Part shown: piece after piece, positions 34,863 through 44,094 of the stretch
Position numbering within the stretch: the stretch's first letter is position 1
Layout: each line of letters starts with the position of its first letter
Source: Sulfotelmatobacter sp963788225
GTDB lineage: Bacteria; Acidobacteriota; Terriglobia; Terriglobales; Acidobacteriaceae
Assembly (NCBI GenBank): GCA_963788225.1
Contig: CAWBGI010000002.1
Span: 1,302,001 to 1,366,000, forward strand
DNA length: 64,000 bases
Direction of reading: 5' to 3'
The notes under the pieces: generated by a model
Databases searched by the model: none
Told to the model about the DNA's origin: nothing
The model's input: only the letters and a program-made list of their open reading frames with translations
Position numbers and translations under genes: made by a program

Positions 34863-34979
34863 AAGTCAGAAGTAAGAAGTCAGAATGCAAAAGTAAAACC
34901 GAAGGTCCTTACCCCGTGGACCTCGGGGTCCCCTGTGGTGAAGGTGTTGATTTTACTTCTGCACTCTGATTTCTGACTT
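34863..34979. repeat. Inverted pair of AGTCAGAAGT-type repeats between rpoN and hpf
   Basis: Left arm AAGTCAGAAGTAAGAAGTC and following bases (34863-34898) is complementary to right arm 34951-34979 (TTTTACTTCTGCACTCTGAT and following). A second small stem (GGTCC...GGACC) lies in the loop. It may act as a transcription pause or terminator between the two genes. Confidence 0.65.
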
Positions 34980-35028
34980 AAAAAGCAGTGCCCAATTGAT
35001 CTGAGCAAGAATTCAAGGAGGGCCGCTA

Positions 35029-35646
35029 GTGAACGTGGAATACACCGGCAGGCACTACGAAGTAACTCCCGCCATCCGCAAAGAAGTGGAAACCGGCCTC
35101 ACAAAAATCCGCAAAATTCTGGGCGACCGATTTGATTCCAAAGTCATCCTGGCCGTCGAAAAGCACCGTCACAAAGCCGAAATTACCATTAACCCTCGCA
35201 ATAGCCTGCTGGTCGGCCTGGCCCAAGCCAAAGACATGATGATCGCGGTCAGCGAAGCCCTCGACCACCTCGAAACGCAGGCGGTGAAATACAAAACGCG
35301 CTGGCAATCCAAGAAGCGATCAGCTCGCAAAACTGAAGAAGTAAAGAAGTGGGACGGCCACTCCACGCCCGGCGACGGCGCCGAAGCGCAAACTAAAGTC
35401 GGTCTGACCGAAAAAACCGCCGTGCCCGTCGCTGTTCACCGGTATCCTCCTGTCGCCAAAACCACCGAGGTTCACCTGGTCCGCTCCGATGAGGCCGTTG
35501 CCATGCGCCCCATGACTCTCGAAGAAGCCATCAAAGAAGCCCACTTCCGCGACCGGGACGTCTTCGTCTTCCGCGATCCCAAAGGCAAAGTCATGATCCT
35601 GCACCGCACTCGCGATGGCAAGATGGAACTGATCGAGGCGCCTTAG
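35029..35646 (+). CDS. hpf: Ribosome hibernation-promoting factor, long form
   Basis: HPF binds the 30S subunit and, in its long form, dimerises ribosomes into 100S particles in stationary phase. The N-terminal S30AE domain (VEYTGRHYEVTPAIRKEVET, KAEITINPRNSLLVGLAQAK) covers residues 1-95. After a charged linker the C-terminal dimerisation domain (VAMRPMTLEEAIKEAHFRDR, VFRDPKGKVMILHRTRDGKM) follows. Length 205 fits the long form. GTG at 35029 follows AAGGAGG. Position after rpoN is conserved across many phyla. Confidence 0.93.
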   Translation: MNVEYTGRHYEVTPAIRKEVETGLTKIRKILGDRFDSKVILAVEKHRHKAEITINPRNSLLVGLAQAKDMMIAVSEALDHLETQAVKYKTRWQSKKRSARKTEEVKKWDGHSTPGDGAEAQTKVGLTEKTAVPVAVHRYPPVAKTTEVHLVRSDEAVAMRPMTLEEAIKEAHFRDRDVFVFRDPKGKVMILHRTRDGKMELIEAP

Positions 35647-35843
35647 GACTGGACCTCACCTCCCCTTGCAAAGGCTCGACAAGAAAACCGGGACAAAGAG
35701 AGGTTTACCCTGTGCCCCTCCGTGCCTCCTGTGGTTGAAAGATTTTGATCTCTAAAAGGGAGTTCGAAACAAAACTCCAGACCCTGGGATTGCCGATTCC
35801 TATTGATGTGTGGAAGAATTAGAAGGAGACGGACTAAACGTAC

Positions 35844-36005
35844 ATGAAGAAACAAATTCCGCTGCTGATCGTTGTCCTGCTGGGTTTAACCTTGTATTCG
35901 CTCTACGCTGCTCAGGACTCATTACACCGCGGAGAGCGGGCGCTGGCGTTCATCATGTTAATCATCGCCCTGATCTTCTGGAAAAAGATCCAGAAAACCT
36001 CGTAG
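35844..36005 (+). CDS. Small two-helix membrane protein (53 aa)
   Basis: ATG at 35844 encodes MKKQIPLLIVVLLGLTLYSL, a short polar loop (QDSLHRGER), a second membrane helix (ALAFIMLIIALIFW) and a basic end (KKIQKTS). GGAGA lies 16 bases upstream, rather far. Hydrophobicity and charge pattern strongly suggest a real protein with both termini in the cytoplasm. Function unknown. Confidence 0.6.
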   Translation: MKKQIPLLIVVLLGLTLYSLYAAQDSLHRGERALAFIMLIIALIFWKKIQKTS

Positions 36006-36621
36006 AGCACACACTCTGTCATCCCTAAGCGAGTCGAAGGATCCCTTTCTTTCAACCAGTGCCCGAGGCTCTTTTACGATGTCAGCACAACCGTGGAAGA
36101 GCAGCGCCGCAGGCCCGAGTATCCAAGAGCCTTTCATTGACTTGCCAGATTTGCCCGCGCTGATCGCTACGGTCGCGTCCTGTCTCCGGAAGTTTTCCAC
36201 AGCTGGTTGTGACATCTGACCTTGCGCAGCACATTTGATTCGCGCGATCATGGCCGAGGCAGGCGTACTGCGGCGGGCCTCACCGGCCCGGCCGCAACTC
36301 CCGCGTTTTTCTGGAATTTGACCTGTAAGTTCTTTGACATCAAGATTTTGCCCGCAAGTGATTGATTTCAAGAGATTACTTCGCGTTTTCCCTCTAACAT
36401 GATGATTCCAATAAACCAGGGGGAGGGGGGTACCTTACTCAAAGCTACCCATTTTGCAACTTTAATCCCCAACCAGTCGCGGCATGCTCCAACCTCGGAC
36501 GAAATTTATTTTTCGCGGAAATTAACAGTTTGATTAGCGTTAGCCCGAACACAATATTCCGCGCCGCCTCGCCAAAACTGTGGCAAAATGACCTTGTGGG
36601 ACTGGTGGTCTGGGGGTGTGT
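36006..36621. other. 616-base spacer without a recognisable gene
   Basis: No frame with protein-like composition was found. It contains a perfect -35-like TTGACA at 36334-36339 without a good -10, and a G-rich run (CCAGGGGGAGGGGGGTACC, 36417-36435). It may hold the promoter of the TPR-protein gene; nothing else can be supported. Confidence 0.4.
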
Positions 36622-37428
36622 ATGTCCTGCCGGAAAGCCTGCCTGATTCTTGTTGTTTTAGTTCTCTCAACCGCCGCACTGGCGCAAGTTTCTCATTCCG
36701 AACAAGTGCAGATCGCGCCGCCTCTGATACGCGCCGTCGATCCTCCCGCCCCGGACGCAACCGCAGCCGCCCTCGAGCAACAAGCCGACAAGCTGCGCGC
36801 CGAAAAACTTTATCTCGATGCCCTCGACTACTACCACGCGGCGCTGGCCAAGAAAAAAAATGATGCCCGCCTGCTGAACAAGATTGGCATCACGGAACTC
36901 ATGGTGCAGCGCTACAAGGAAGCGAAGAAAGCCTTCGAGCGTGCCATCCACTACGATCACGGCTACGCCGATGCCTACAACAATCTCGGCGTAGTTTTGT
37001 ACGAGAGCAAGAAGTATGCAGAAGCCATCAAGCAGTACGAGAAAGCGATTGCCAGGGACAACAGCTCAGCGTCGTTCTACAGCAATCTGGGTGCCGCGTA
37101 TTTCTCCAAGAAAGAATTTAATCCCGCCGTGGCGGCTTACCAGCACGCGCTGGAATTGGATGCGGACGTTTTTATGCGGACTTCACGCACTGGTGTGCAG
37201 GCGCAACTGCCCAGCCCCGAAGACCGTGCCCGCTACGACTACACCGTCGCGAAGTTGTACGCCAAAATGGGCTTGTCTGATCAGTCGCTCGAGTATTTGA
37301 AGAAAGCAATTGAAGCCGGCTACAAGGATCTGAAGAACGTGTACAAAGATGTAGAGTTCTCCGAACTGCGCAAGAATCCGCGCTTCACCGAGCTGATGGC
37401 CTCGAAAACACCCGTGCTTACGGATTAA
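36622..37428 (+). CDS. Exported TPR-repeat protein
   Basis: A signal peptide (MSCRKACLILVVLVLSTAALAQ) exports the protein. Tetratricopeptide repeats occupy residues about 60-190: AEKLYLDALDYYHAALAKKK, YKEAKKAFERAIHYDHGYAD, YAEAIKQYEKAIARDNSSAS and FNPAVAAYQHALELDADVFM; a further TPR-like helical pair (MGLSDQSLEYLKKAIEAGY) lies near the end. These repeats mediate protein-protein contacts in the periplasm; the partner is unknown. ATG 36622 is preferred over an in-frame GTG at 36616. It is a single gene, followed 200 bases later by a strong terminator. Confidence 0.8.
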   Translation: MSCRKACLILVVLVLSTAALAQVSHSEQVQIAPPLIRAVDPPAPDATAAALEQQADKLRAEKLYLDALDYYHAALAKKKNDARLLNKIGITELMVQRYKEAKKAFERAIHYDHGYADAYNNLGVVLYESKKYAEAIKQYEKAIARDNSSASFYSNLGAAYFSKKEFNPAVAAYQHALELDADVFMRTSRTGVQAQLPSPEDRARYDYTVAKLYAKMGLSDQSLEYLKKAIEAGYKDLKNVYKDVEFSELRKNPRFTELMASKTPVLTD

Positions 37429-37636
37429 ACGCGCCTAAGATTCCTCGGATGGCCTTAGTACTACAAGAAGTCGCGCTGTCGCATACAGGAAATACCGGAT
37501 TGATTGCGTGAAATTTGGGTTTGACCTGCGCAACTATTACAAAGTTTTACAAAACTAGACGCAACTTCGCGCAGTTCTAGGGTTTAATCACTCAAATACT
37601 CCTGAAAACAACAGGGTGAGTAAGGAGAAACGGTAG

Positions 37637-37689
37637 CCCATCGGATGCTGACCCGAGCACGCCCCAAGCAAGCATCCGGTGGGTTTTTT
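37637..37689 (+). terminator. Rho-independent terminator
   Basis: CCCATCGGATGCT (37637-37649) pairs with AGCATCCGGTGGG (37671-37683) with one mismatch and is followed by TTTTTT. It ends plus-strand transcription, either of the TPR gene 200 bases upstream or of a short RNA starting in the intervening spacer. Confidence 0.8.
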
Positions 37690-37692
37690 CTT

Positions 37693-37851
37693 GCCGTCAG
37701 CCATCAGCTTTCAGCCGTCAGCTAAAACCAATTCAACAGCGGATCCTCTTCGGGCCGCCCGGTTTTTTTTGGGCTTGGCTAAAGGCGCTGAAAGATGCTT
37801 ATAGTCAACGGGGTTTGGTTTCTGGCTGACGGCCGACGGCTGATGGCTGAC
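37693..37851. repeat. Inverted pair of GTCAGCCATCAGC-type repeats
   Basis: CCGTCAGCCATCAGC units at 37693-37722 are complementary to GGCTGATGGCTGAC units at 37824-37851. The right arm lies inside the 3' end of kdsC and supplies its last codons. Confidence 0.65.
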
Positions 37852-38425
37852 CGCTGCTCTTATGGCTGCTTCCCTCGCCGATGTAACCTTCCACCACGCG
37901 CTTCCATTTGCCCTGCGCTTTCAGAATGAACTCGACGGCATCGCGCAGCGCGCCGTCGCCGCCGGCGTGTGGAGTCACGTAGTGAGCTTCCTTCTTCACT
38001 TCGGCGCGCGCGTTCTTCACTGCGATCGCAAGTCCGCCAGCGCGCATCGCCGGGAGGTCGATCACGTCGTCGCCGACAAACGCAACTTCGTCCGGCTTGA
38101 GCCCTGCCTTTCCTGCGACCTCGTCGAAGCAAGTGCGTTTATCGTCCACCCCTTGGTAGACGTATTCGAGCTTCAGGTCGCGCGCTCGGAGCGCAACCGT
38201 CTCCGAAGAGCGCTTGGTAATCAAACCCGTCAGAATGCCGCCGAGACGTGCTAATGAAATAGCCGCGCCGTCGTGGGCGTGAAAGCCTTTGAACTCAATC
38301 CGGCCTGTTTGCGACTCGGCGGGAAAAGGTAAGAAGAACAGCTTGCCGTCGGTGAGAACACCGTCAACGTCGAAGAGAAGAAGCCTGATTTTACGGGCGC
38401 GCGATTGAGGAGAACGTTTTGGCAT
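37805..38425 (-). CDS. kdsC: KdsC-type 3-deoxy-D-manno-octulosonate-8-phosphate phosphatase
   Basis: KdsC releases phosphate from KDO-8-P, the product of KdsA, for LPS synthesis. HAD motifs are complete: LLLFDVDGVLTDG (I, Asp nucleophile), TGLITKRSS (II), Lys in GLKPDEVAFVGDDVIDLPAM (III/IV), and the tetramer-type short cap. The core ends near AQGKWKRVVEGYIGEGSS; the final 18 residues (HKSSGQPSAVGRQPETKPR region) are encoded by the repeat at 37824-37851 and are unlikely to be functional. A partner kdsA lies at 52.6 kb. Start ATG 38425. Confidence 0.88.
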   Translation of the reverse strand: MPKRSPQSRARKIRLLLFDVDGVLTDGKLFFLPFPAESQTGRIEFKGFHAHDGAAISLARLGGILTGLITKRSSETVALRARDLKLEYVYQGVDDKRTCFDEVAGKAGLKPDEVAFVGDDVIDLPAMRAGGLAIAVKNARAEVKKEAHYVTPHAGGDGALRDAVEFILKAQGKWKRVVEGYIGEGSSHKSSGQPSAVGRQPETKPR

Positions 38426-38571
38426 CGCGGAATTCTAGCAGGCCGAGAATTGCAGCGTGATGACCGGTTGTTCGGCCAGCCTGTAACCAAGATAACGAAT
38501 TGTACCTGCACGCTGCGGGTGCTATGCAAGGTGAAGGCAGTCGTTCGTTCACACCCTGAGGTGCGACTTCG

Positions 38572-39336
38572 ATGAAAAGACTTTTCTGCGGATTGAGTGT
38601 CCTGCTTCTACTCGGCTCCATGTCCTCGGCCGCACAGGCTCCGGAAGTGAAGTTCATTGCCGACACGCTGGTCGTGCAGGCCGACGGAACCTATGAGGCT
38701 GACCCTGATCTTGCCACCATGACCTTCCAGATTTTCTCTCAGGACAAAGACATCAAACATGCTTACGCCGCTGCGACGCAGTCGATGCAGCGCGTCGCCG
38801 ATCTCGGGAGTCAGAACGGACTGAAGAAAGATGATGTGACCACCGGCGTCCTAACCGTCGCTCCCGTGTACGAAGGCGACCGCAAGAAACGAGTTCGCTC
38901 GTATTACGTGCAGGGCAACATTGTGCTGCGCATCCACGATTTTTCGCGGATTGGGCCGATCCTCGACGGATCGGTGGAGGATGGCGTGGCCGACTTCCGT
39001 TCACTGGCCTATTCGTTGGCCAACGAGGAAGCCGCGAAGAAACAGGCGGTGGCAGAAGCCATGCGGCGCGCCATTGGACGGGCTTCGATTGCACTCGAGC
39101 AAAAAGGACAGAAGCTTGGTGCTCTCCGTTACATGAGCCTGGACGTCAGGCAATTGGTGGGTGTGGCGCAGTTGCAAACCATGCCCATGTATTCGACGGC
39201 CGAGATCGTGGAAACCGGCAGCGGCGGAGGCAGTTGGAGAAATAAGAAGGAACAGCCGCCACCACCTCCGCCCCCGCCGCAACCGCAGAAGATAGCGGTC
39301 AGCGCGTCAGTTCAGTGCGCTTTCCAGATTGAATAG
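38572..39336 (+). CDS. Exported SIMPL (DUF541) domain protein
   Basis: A signal peptide (LFCGLSVLLLLGSMSSAAQA) precedes a SIMPL domain: adjacent motifs VQADGTYEADPDLATMTFQI, GLKKDDVTTGVLTVAPVYE, YYVQGNIVLRIHDFSRIGPI and ANEEAAKKQAVAEAMRRAIG. Between a Gly/Ser stretch and the last strand lies a run of eight prolines that may act as a spacer. SIMPL proteins are periplasmic or envelope proteins with roles in stress and signalling; none is specific here. ATG at 38572, divergent from kdsC. Confidence 0.8.
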   Translation: MKRLFCGLSVLLLLGSMSSAAQAPEVKFIADTLVVQADGTYEADPDLATMTFQIFSQDKDIKHAYAAATQSMQRVADLGSQNGLKKDDVTTGVLTVAPVYEGDRKKRVRSYYVQGNIVLRIHDFSRIGPILDGSVEDGVADFRSLAYSLANEEAAKKQAVAEAMRRAIGRASIALEQKGQKLGALRYMSLDVRQLVGVAQLQTMPMYSTAEIVETGSGGGSWRNKKEQPPPPPPPPQPQKIAVSASVQCAFQIE

Positions 39337-39390
39337 CCCTCGCAAAAGCGAACATTTTACGAAACTCCATCTTCCGGCTACAATATCCGG

Positions 39391-42300
39391 ATGCCGTCCC
39401 TTCCTGTCTCGTTTGCTTGGGCCCATCCTCTGGTGGCGGAGTGGTTTGTGCAGCGCTTTGGCACGCCTACTGAGCCGCAGGAGCAGGGTTGGCCGCATAT
39501 TCTGGCTGGACGAACCACGCTGATTTCCGCGCCCACCGGGTCGGGCAAAACTCTCGCCGCATTTCTCGCATGCATCGACCGGCTCGTGCGCAAAGCGCTG
39601 GCGGGCGATCTCGCGGATCGAACCGAAGTTCTCTACGTCTCCCCGCTGAAAGCTTTGGGCAACGACATCCAGAAAAACCTTGAGGTGCCGCTGGGAGAAA
39701 TCCTTGCGATGGCCGGTGAGCGCGGACTGCTCATGCCGGAGATTCGCACTGCGGTTCGCACCGGAGACACGCCGACGCCCGAGCGGCGCGCCATGTTGAA
39801 GCGGCCTCCCCACATTCTGGTGACCACGCCGGAGTCGCTCTACATCTTGCTGACCGCGGATAAGAGCCGCGCGATTCTACGCGATGTCGAGACGGTGATT
39901 GTGGATGAAATCCACGCGGTGGCTGATGACAAGCGTGGGGCGCATTTGACGCTTTCTTTGGAACGGCTTGAGGCGCTGACTTACAAACCGCCTGTGCGGA
40001 TTGGGCTTTCGGCCACGCAGAAGCCGATTGAAGAGGTCGCGCATTTTCTCACGGGCAGCGGTCGGCCTGATCCCGTCATCGTGAACATCGGACACAAGCG
40101 GAAGCTCGATCTGGCGGTGGAAGTTCCTGCGATGCCGCTGGGGCCGGTGGCTTCGAACGAAATGTGGGACGAGGTTTACAACCGGTTGGTTGTGCTGGTC
40201 GAGCAGCACCGGTCGACGCTGGTGTTTGTGAATACGCGGCGCATGGCCGAGCGCGTCGCGCATCAACTGGGCGAGCGCATTGGGGAAGAGAATGTCGCGG
40301 CGCACCACGGCAGTTTGTCGCGCAAGCTGCGTCTGGCGGCGGAAAAAAAACTGAAAGAAGGCCAGGTGCGGGTGCTGGTGGCGACCGCGTCGCTTGAACT
40401 GGGAATTGATGTGGGTACGGTGGATCTGGTCGTGCAAATCAATTCGTGCCGGGCGATTGCAGTGGCGCTGCAGCGCGTGGGGAGATCGGGACACTGGCGC
40501 GGCGCGGTTCCCAAGGGACGTCTTTTCTGCACTACGCGCGACGATTTGCTGGAGTGTGCGGCTTTGGTGCGCGCGATCCGGCAGGGCGATCTGGACCGGC
40601 TGATGATTCCGGAAGCGCCGCTGGATGTGCTGGCGCAGCAGATTGTGGCGGCGTGTGCTGCCGAAGAGTGGGCAGAGGATGAGATGTTTGCGCTGGCCCG
40701 GCGTGCTTATCCGTATCGCAATCTGAAGCGCGAAACCTTCAATGCGATTCTGGAAATGCTGTCCGAAGGAATTGCGGCGAGGCGCGGGCGTTATGGCGCA
40801 TATCTGCACCGGGATCGTGTGAACGGCAAGTTGCGGGCGCGGCGCGGGGCGCGGCTGGCAGCCATCACCAGCGGAGGAGCGATTCCCGATAACTCGCTTT
40901 ACGCTGTGGTGGCGGAGCCGGATGGCATCGTTGTCGGCACGGTCGATGAAGACTTTGCCGTGGAAAGCAACCGCGGCGACATCATGCTGTTAGGCAACAC
41001 ATCGTGGATGATTCGCCGCATCGAGACCAACGCCGGACGCATGCTGGTGCAAGATGCGCATGGCGCGCCTCCCAGCGTGCCGTTCTGGCGGGGCGAAGCT
41101 CCGGCGCGAACTCAAGAGCTTTCGGAGCACGTTGGAACGCTGCGGGAAAAGATCAGCGAGATGCTGCCCCATACTTCTCCAGTAGGATTTTCCGCGACGC
41201 AGCCCGATGTGGCCGCAGCCGTGAGCTGGTTGAAGAACGAATGCGGCCTGGATGATTCCGGCGCAGAACAAGCGATCGAATACATCCTGCAAGGCCGGGC
41301 AGTTCTCGGCGCGGTGCCGACGCAAACCACCGTGATTGCAGAGCGCTTCTTCGATGAAGGCGGCGGCATGCAGTTGGTGATCCACGCACCCTTCGGAGGA
41401 CGCATCAACAAGGCTTGGGGGCTGGCGCTGCGCAAACGCTTCTGCGTTGGCTTCAACTTTGAGTTGCAGGCTGCCGCCACCGACAACGGTTTGAACATTG
41501 CGCTGGCCGAGCAGCATAGCTTTCCCCTCGGCGACGTGTTTAATTTCTTGCAGGCGGCGACGGTGCAGCCGATTCTGGAACAGGCTGCCCTCGACTCGCC
41601 CATCTTTGCCACGCGCTGGCGTTGGGATGCGAACCGCTCGCTGGCGCTGCTGCGCTTTCAAAACGGAAAGAAAGTTCCAGCGCAGATTCAGCGTATGCGC
41701 TCCGATGATCTGCTGGCCTCGGTTTTTCCCGACGCGGCCGCATGCTTCGAAAATATTCAGGGCGAACGCCAGATTCCCGATCATCCGCTGGTGGGCGAGG
41801 TTATGAAAGACGTGCTCACCGAGGCGATGGATATCGATGGCCTGAGGTCTGTGCTGGGCGGGCTGGCCGATGGGCGGATTCGTTGTCTTGCGGTTGACAC
41901 GCCGGTTCCATCGCAGTTTTCGCACGAGATTCTGAATGCGAATCCGTATGCCTTTCTCGATGACGCACCGCTCGAGGAGCGGCGGGCGCGCGCGGTGCAG
42001 ATGCGGCGCATGCTGCCGGAATCGGTGCTCGAAGAAGTGGGCGGGCTTGATCCGGCGGCGATTGCGCAGGTGAGGGAAGAAGCTTGGCCGGATGTGCGGG
42101 ATGCGGATGAGCTGCATGATGTTCTGCATACGTTGGTGGCGCTGCCGGAAGGTAGGCCCCGTTTCAGTGCTGAGCAGTGGAAGTTTCATTTCGAGCGATT
42201 GGTCCGCGAAGGGCGCGCCGCATCGGCAGTCTCTGGCGGACGAATTTATTGGATCGCGGCGGAGCGCGCTCGGACTTTTTCCGTCCTGTTTCCTGGCGCA

Positions 42301-43738
42301 CGGTTCGATTTGGAGTTAGCCGATGTTGAGGCGGCGACTCCTTCTCGCGACGATGCTTTGTTGACACTGGTCACAGGATGGATGTCGCACTTGGGGCCGA
42401 CTACCGCTACGCAGCTTGGTGAGACTGTAGGGATTCCTTCTTCTGATATTTCGAATGCTCTTCTTCGCATGGAAGCTAGCGGGACTGTGCTGCGGGGAAA
42501 TTTCAGTGGCCCTGCCCAGCGGGCAGGAGTGCCCGCTCCACATGACCAGCAGCGCGAGATCGAGTGGTGCGAGCGGCGGTTGCTGGCTCGTATTCATCGG
42601 CTCACTGTCGCTACCCTGCGGAAGCAGATTGAGCCGGTTACGGCGGCGCAGTTTATGCAGTGGTTGTTGCGCTGGCAGCATGTGGCTCCGGGCACACAGG
42701 TTTCTGGCGAGCGGGGCACGCTCGAAGTTCTGCGGCAGCTGCAGGGGTTCGAGATTCCGGCGAATGCGTGGGAGCGGCAGGTGCTGGCTCGGCGGGTTGC
42801 GGACTACGATCCCAAGTGGCTTGACCAGCTTTGCCTCACCGGTGCGGTGGGTTGGGGAAGGTTGTCGCCGCATCCGGCGACGCTAGAGTACTCGAGTGCA
42901 AATCGGGGAACGGAGTCTCAACCGGCGGCTCCTCGCCAGCGGCGCGTGATTCCTACGAGCGTTGCGCCGATCACGTTTTTCGTCCGGGAAGATGCCGATT
43001 GGATGACGCCGCGGCATCCCAGCGCGGAGTCGTCGGAAAACAATGGTCTCAGTCACGCAGCGCAGGGCGTGCTCGATTTTCTGCGGCAGCGGGGCGCATC
43101 TTTTTTTGCCGACATCGTGCGCGGCGCCAACAAGCTGAAGGCGGAAATCGAGACTGCGCTTTGGGAACTTGTGGCGGCGGGCTTGGTGACCGCTGACGGA
43201 TTCGATAATCTGCGTTCGTTGATCGACCCGAAGCGGCGCGCCGGGCAGGGCAGCGGGCGTACGACGCGTCCGCGGCACAATGCCGGGCGCTGGGCTTTGC
43301 TGCACACCGATGAAGTTGTGGAGCGGCCTCGCGCGGTGGAAGCAGCCTGCTGGATGCTGCTGCGGCGTTATGGCATCGTCGTTCGCGATGTGCTGGCGCG
43401 GGAGGCGAACCTGCCGCCATGGCGCGAACTGCTTGGGGCTTTTCGCCGGCTTGAGGACCGCGGCGAAATTCGCGGGGGCCGTTTCGTCGAACGGATTCCT
43501 AGGCGAGCAGTTTGCCCTGCCGGTGGCGGTGGAATCGGTGCGGGCGATGCGCAAGCTCGATTCGCCTGCGGGAACGATCACGCTGTCGGCGGCCGATCCA
43601 CTGAACCTGGTGGGGATTCTGGTTCCGGGCGAGCGCGTGCCGGCGATTTCAGGGAACAGCGTTACGTTTCGCGATGGCGCGGCGATCACGGAGTCTGCGG
43701 TTGCATCATCCAACGGCAACGAAGCTGTGGCCAGTTAG
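39391..43738 (+). CDS. lhr: Lhr-type large DEAD/DEAH helicase, frameshifted near the 3' end
   Basis: Lhr family DNA/RNA helicases act in DNA repair. Seen here: PTEPQEQGWPHILAGRTTLI (Q-like), ISAPTGSGKTLAAFL (Walker A), VIVDEIHAVADDKRGAHL (DEIH), GLSATQKPIEEVAHFL, VFVNTRRMAERVAHQL, LELGIDVGTVDLVVQI and QRVGRSGHWRGAV. A long winged-helix/Lhr C-terminal region follows. At 43483-43490 the frame GEIRGGRFV breaks off and the family sequence resumes one frame over as NGFLGEQFALPVAVESVRAM, ending at TAG 43738. Removing one base (for example G43489) restores a protein of about 1450 residues. Unrepaired, the frame runs on to 43953 with meaningless sequence. Sequencing error or recent mutation cannot be told apart. 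Confidence 0.88.
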
Positions 43739-43767
43739 AGCGCTCGTGGGTTGTCCTCTTCAAAAAG

Positions 43768-43806
43768 AACCAGGGATCCGATGAGGGGGCCCCTCGGATC
43801 CCTGGT
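43768..43806. terminator. Strong hairpin after the Lhr gene
   Basis: AACCAGGGATCC pairs with GGATCCCTGGTT and the inner GAGGGG with CCCCTC. A run AAAAA lies at its left side (43762-43766), so the U-tract suits the minus strand; no minus gene is close, so it may serve as a factor-independent stop with its stem alone for lhr. Confidence 0.5.
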
Positions 43807-44094
43807 TGCGCGAACTCGGCTAGAACGGAATCAAAAGCGCTTCCCCTATCGCCTTTTACCGAGTTCTGCGCACCCTCACATCATGCATGCCGCGTGCCAG
43901 TCGGCGTTGGCCTGGCGAGAAATCCAGCTAATCTGGCAACTTATTCTCGCTAAAGCGTTTATGACAACGGTCCAGATCTGCACTGGTATTAATGGCCCGG
44001 AAGTTGGAGCCATCTGCTATCCGATCGGATAGTGCCTCCTATCTTTTCGGATAACGATACAAGTTCATTTCGGGCATGAATTTAGGGCTGAAAT

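Noticed and set aside
36588..36610. Sigma-54 promoter (TGGCA...TTG) ahead of the TPR gene
   Set aside because: The required GG-N10-GC spacing is not met.
40990..42189. 399-codon minus-strand frame
   Set aside because: Antisense of the Lhr helicase; His/Arg-rich shadow composition.
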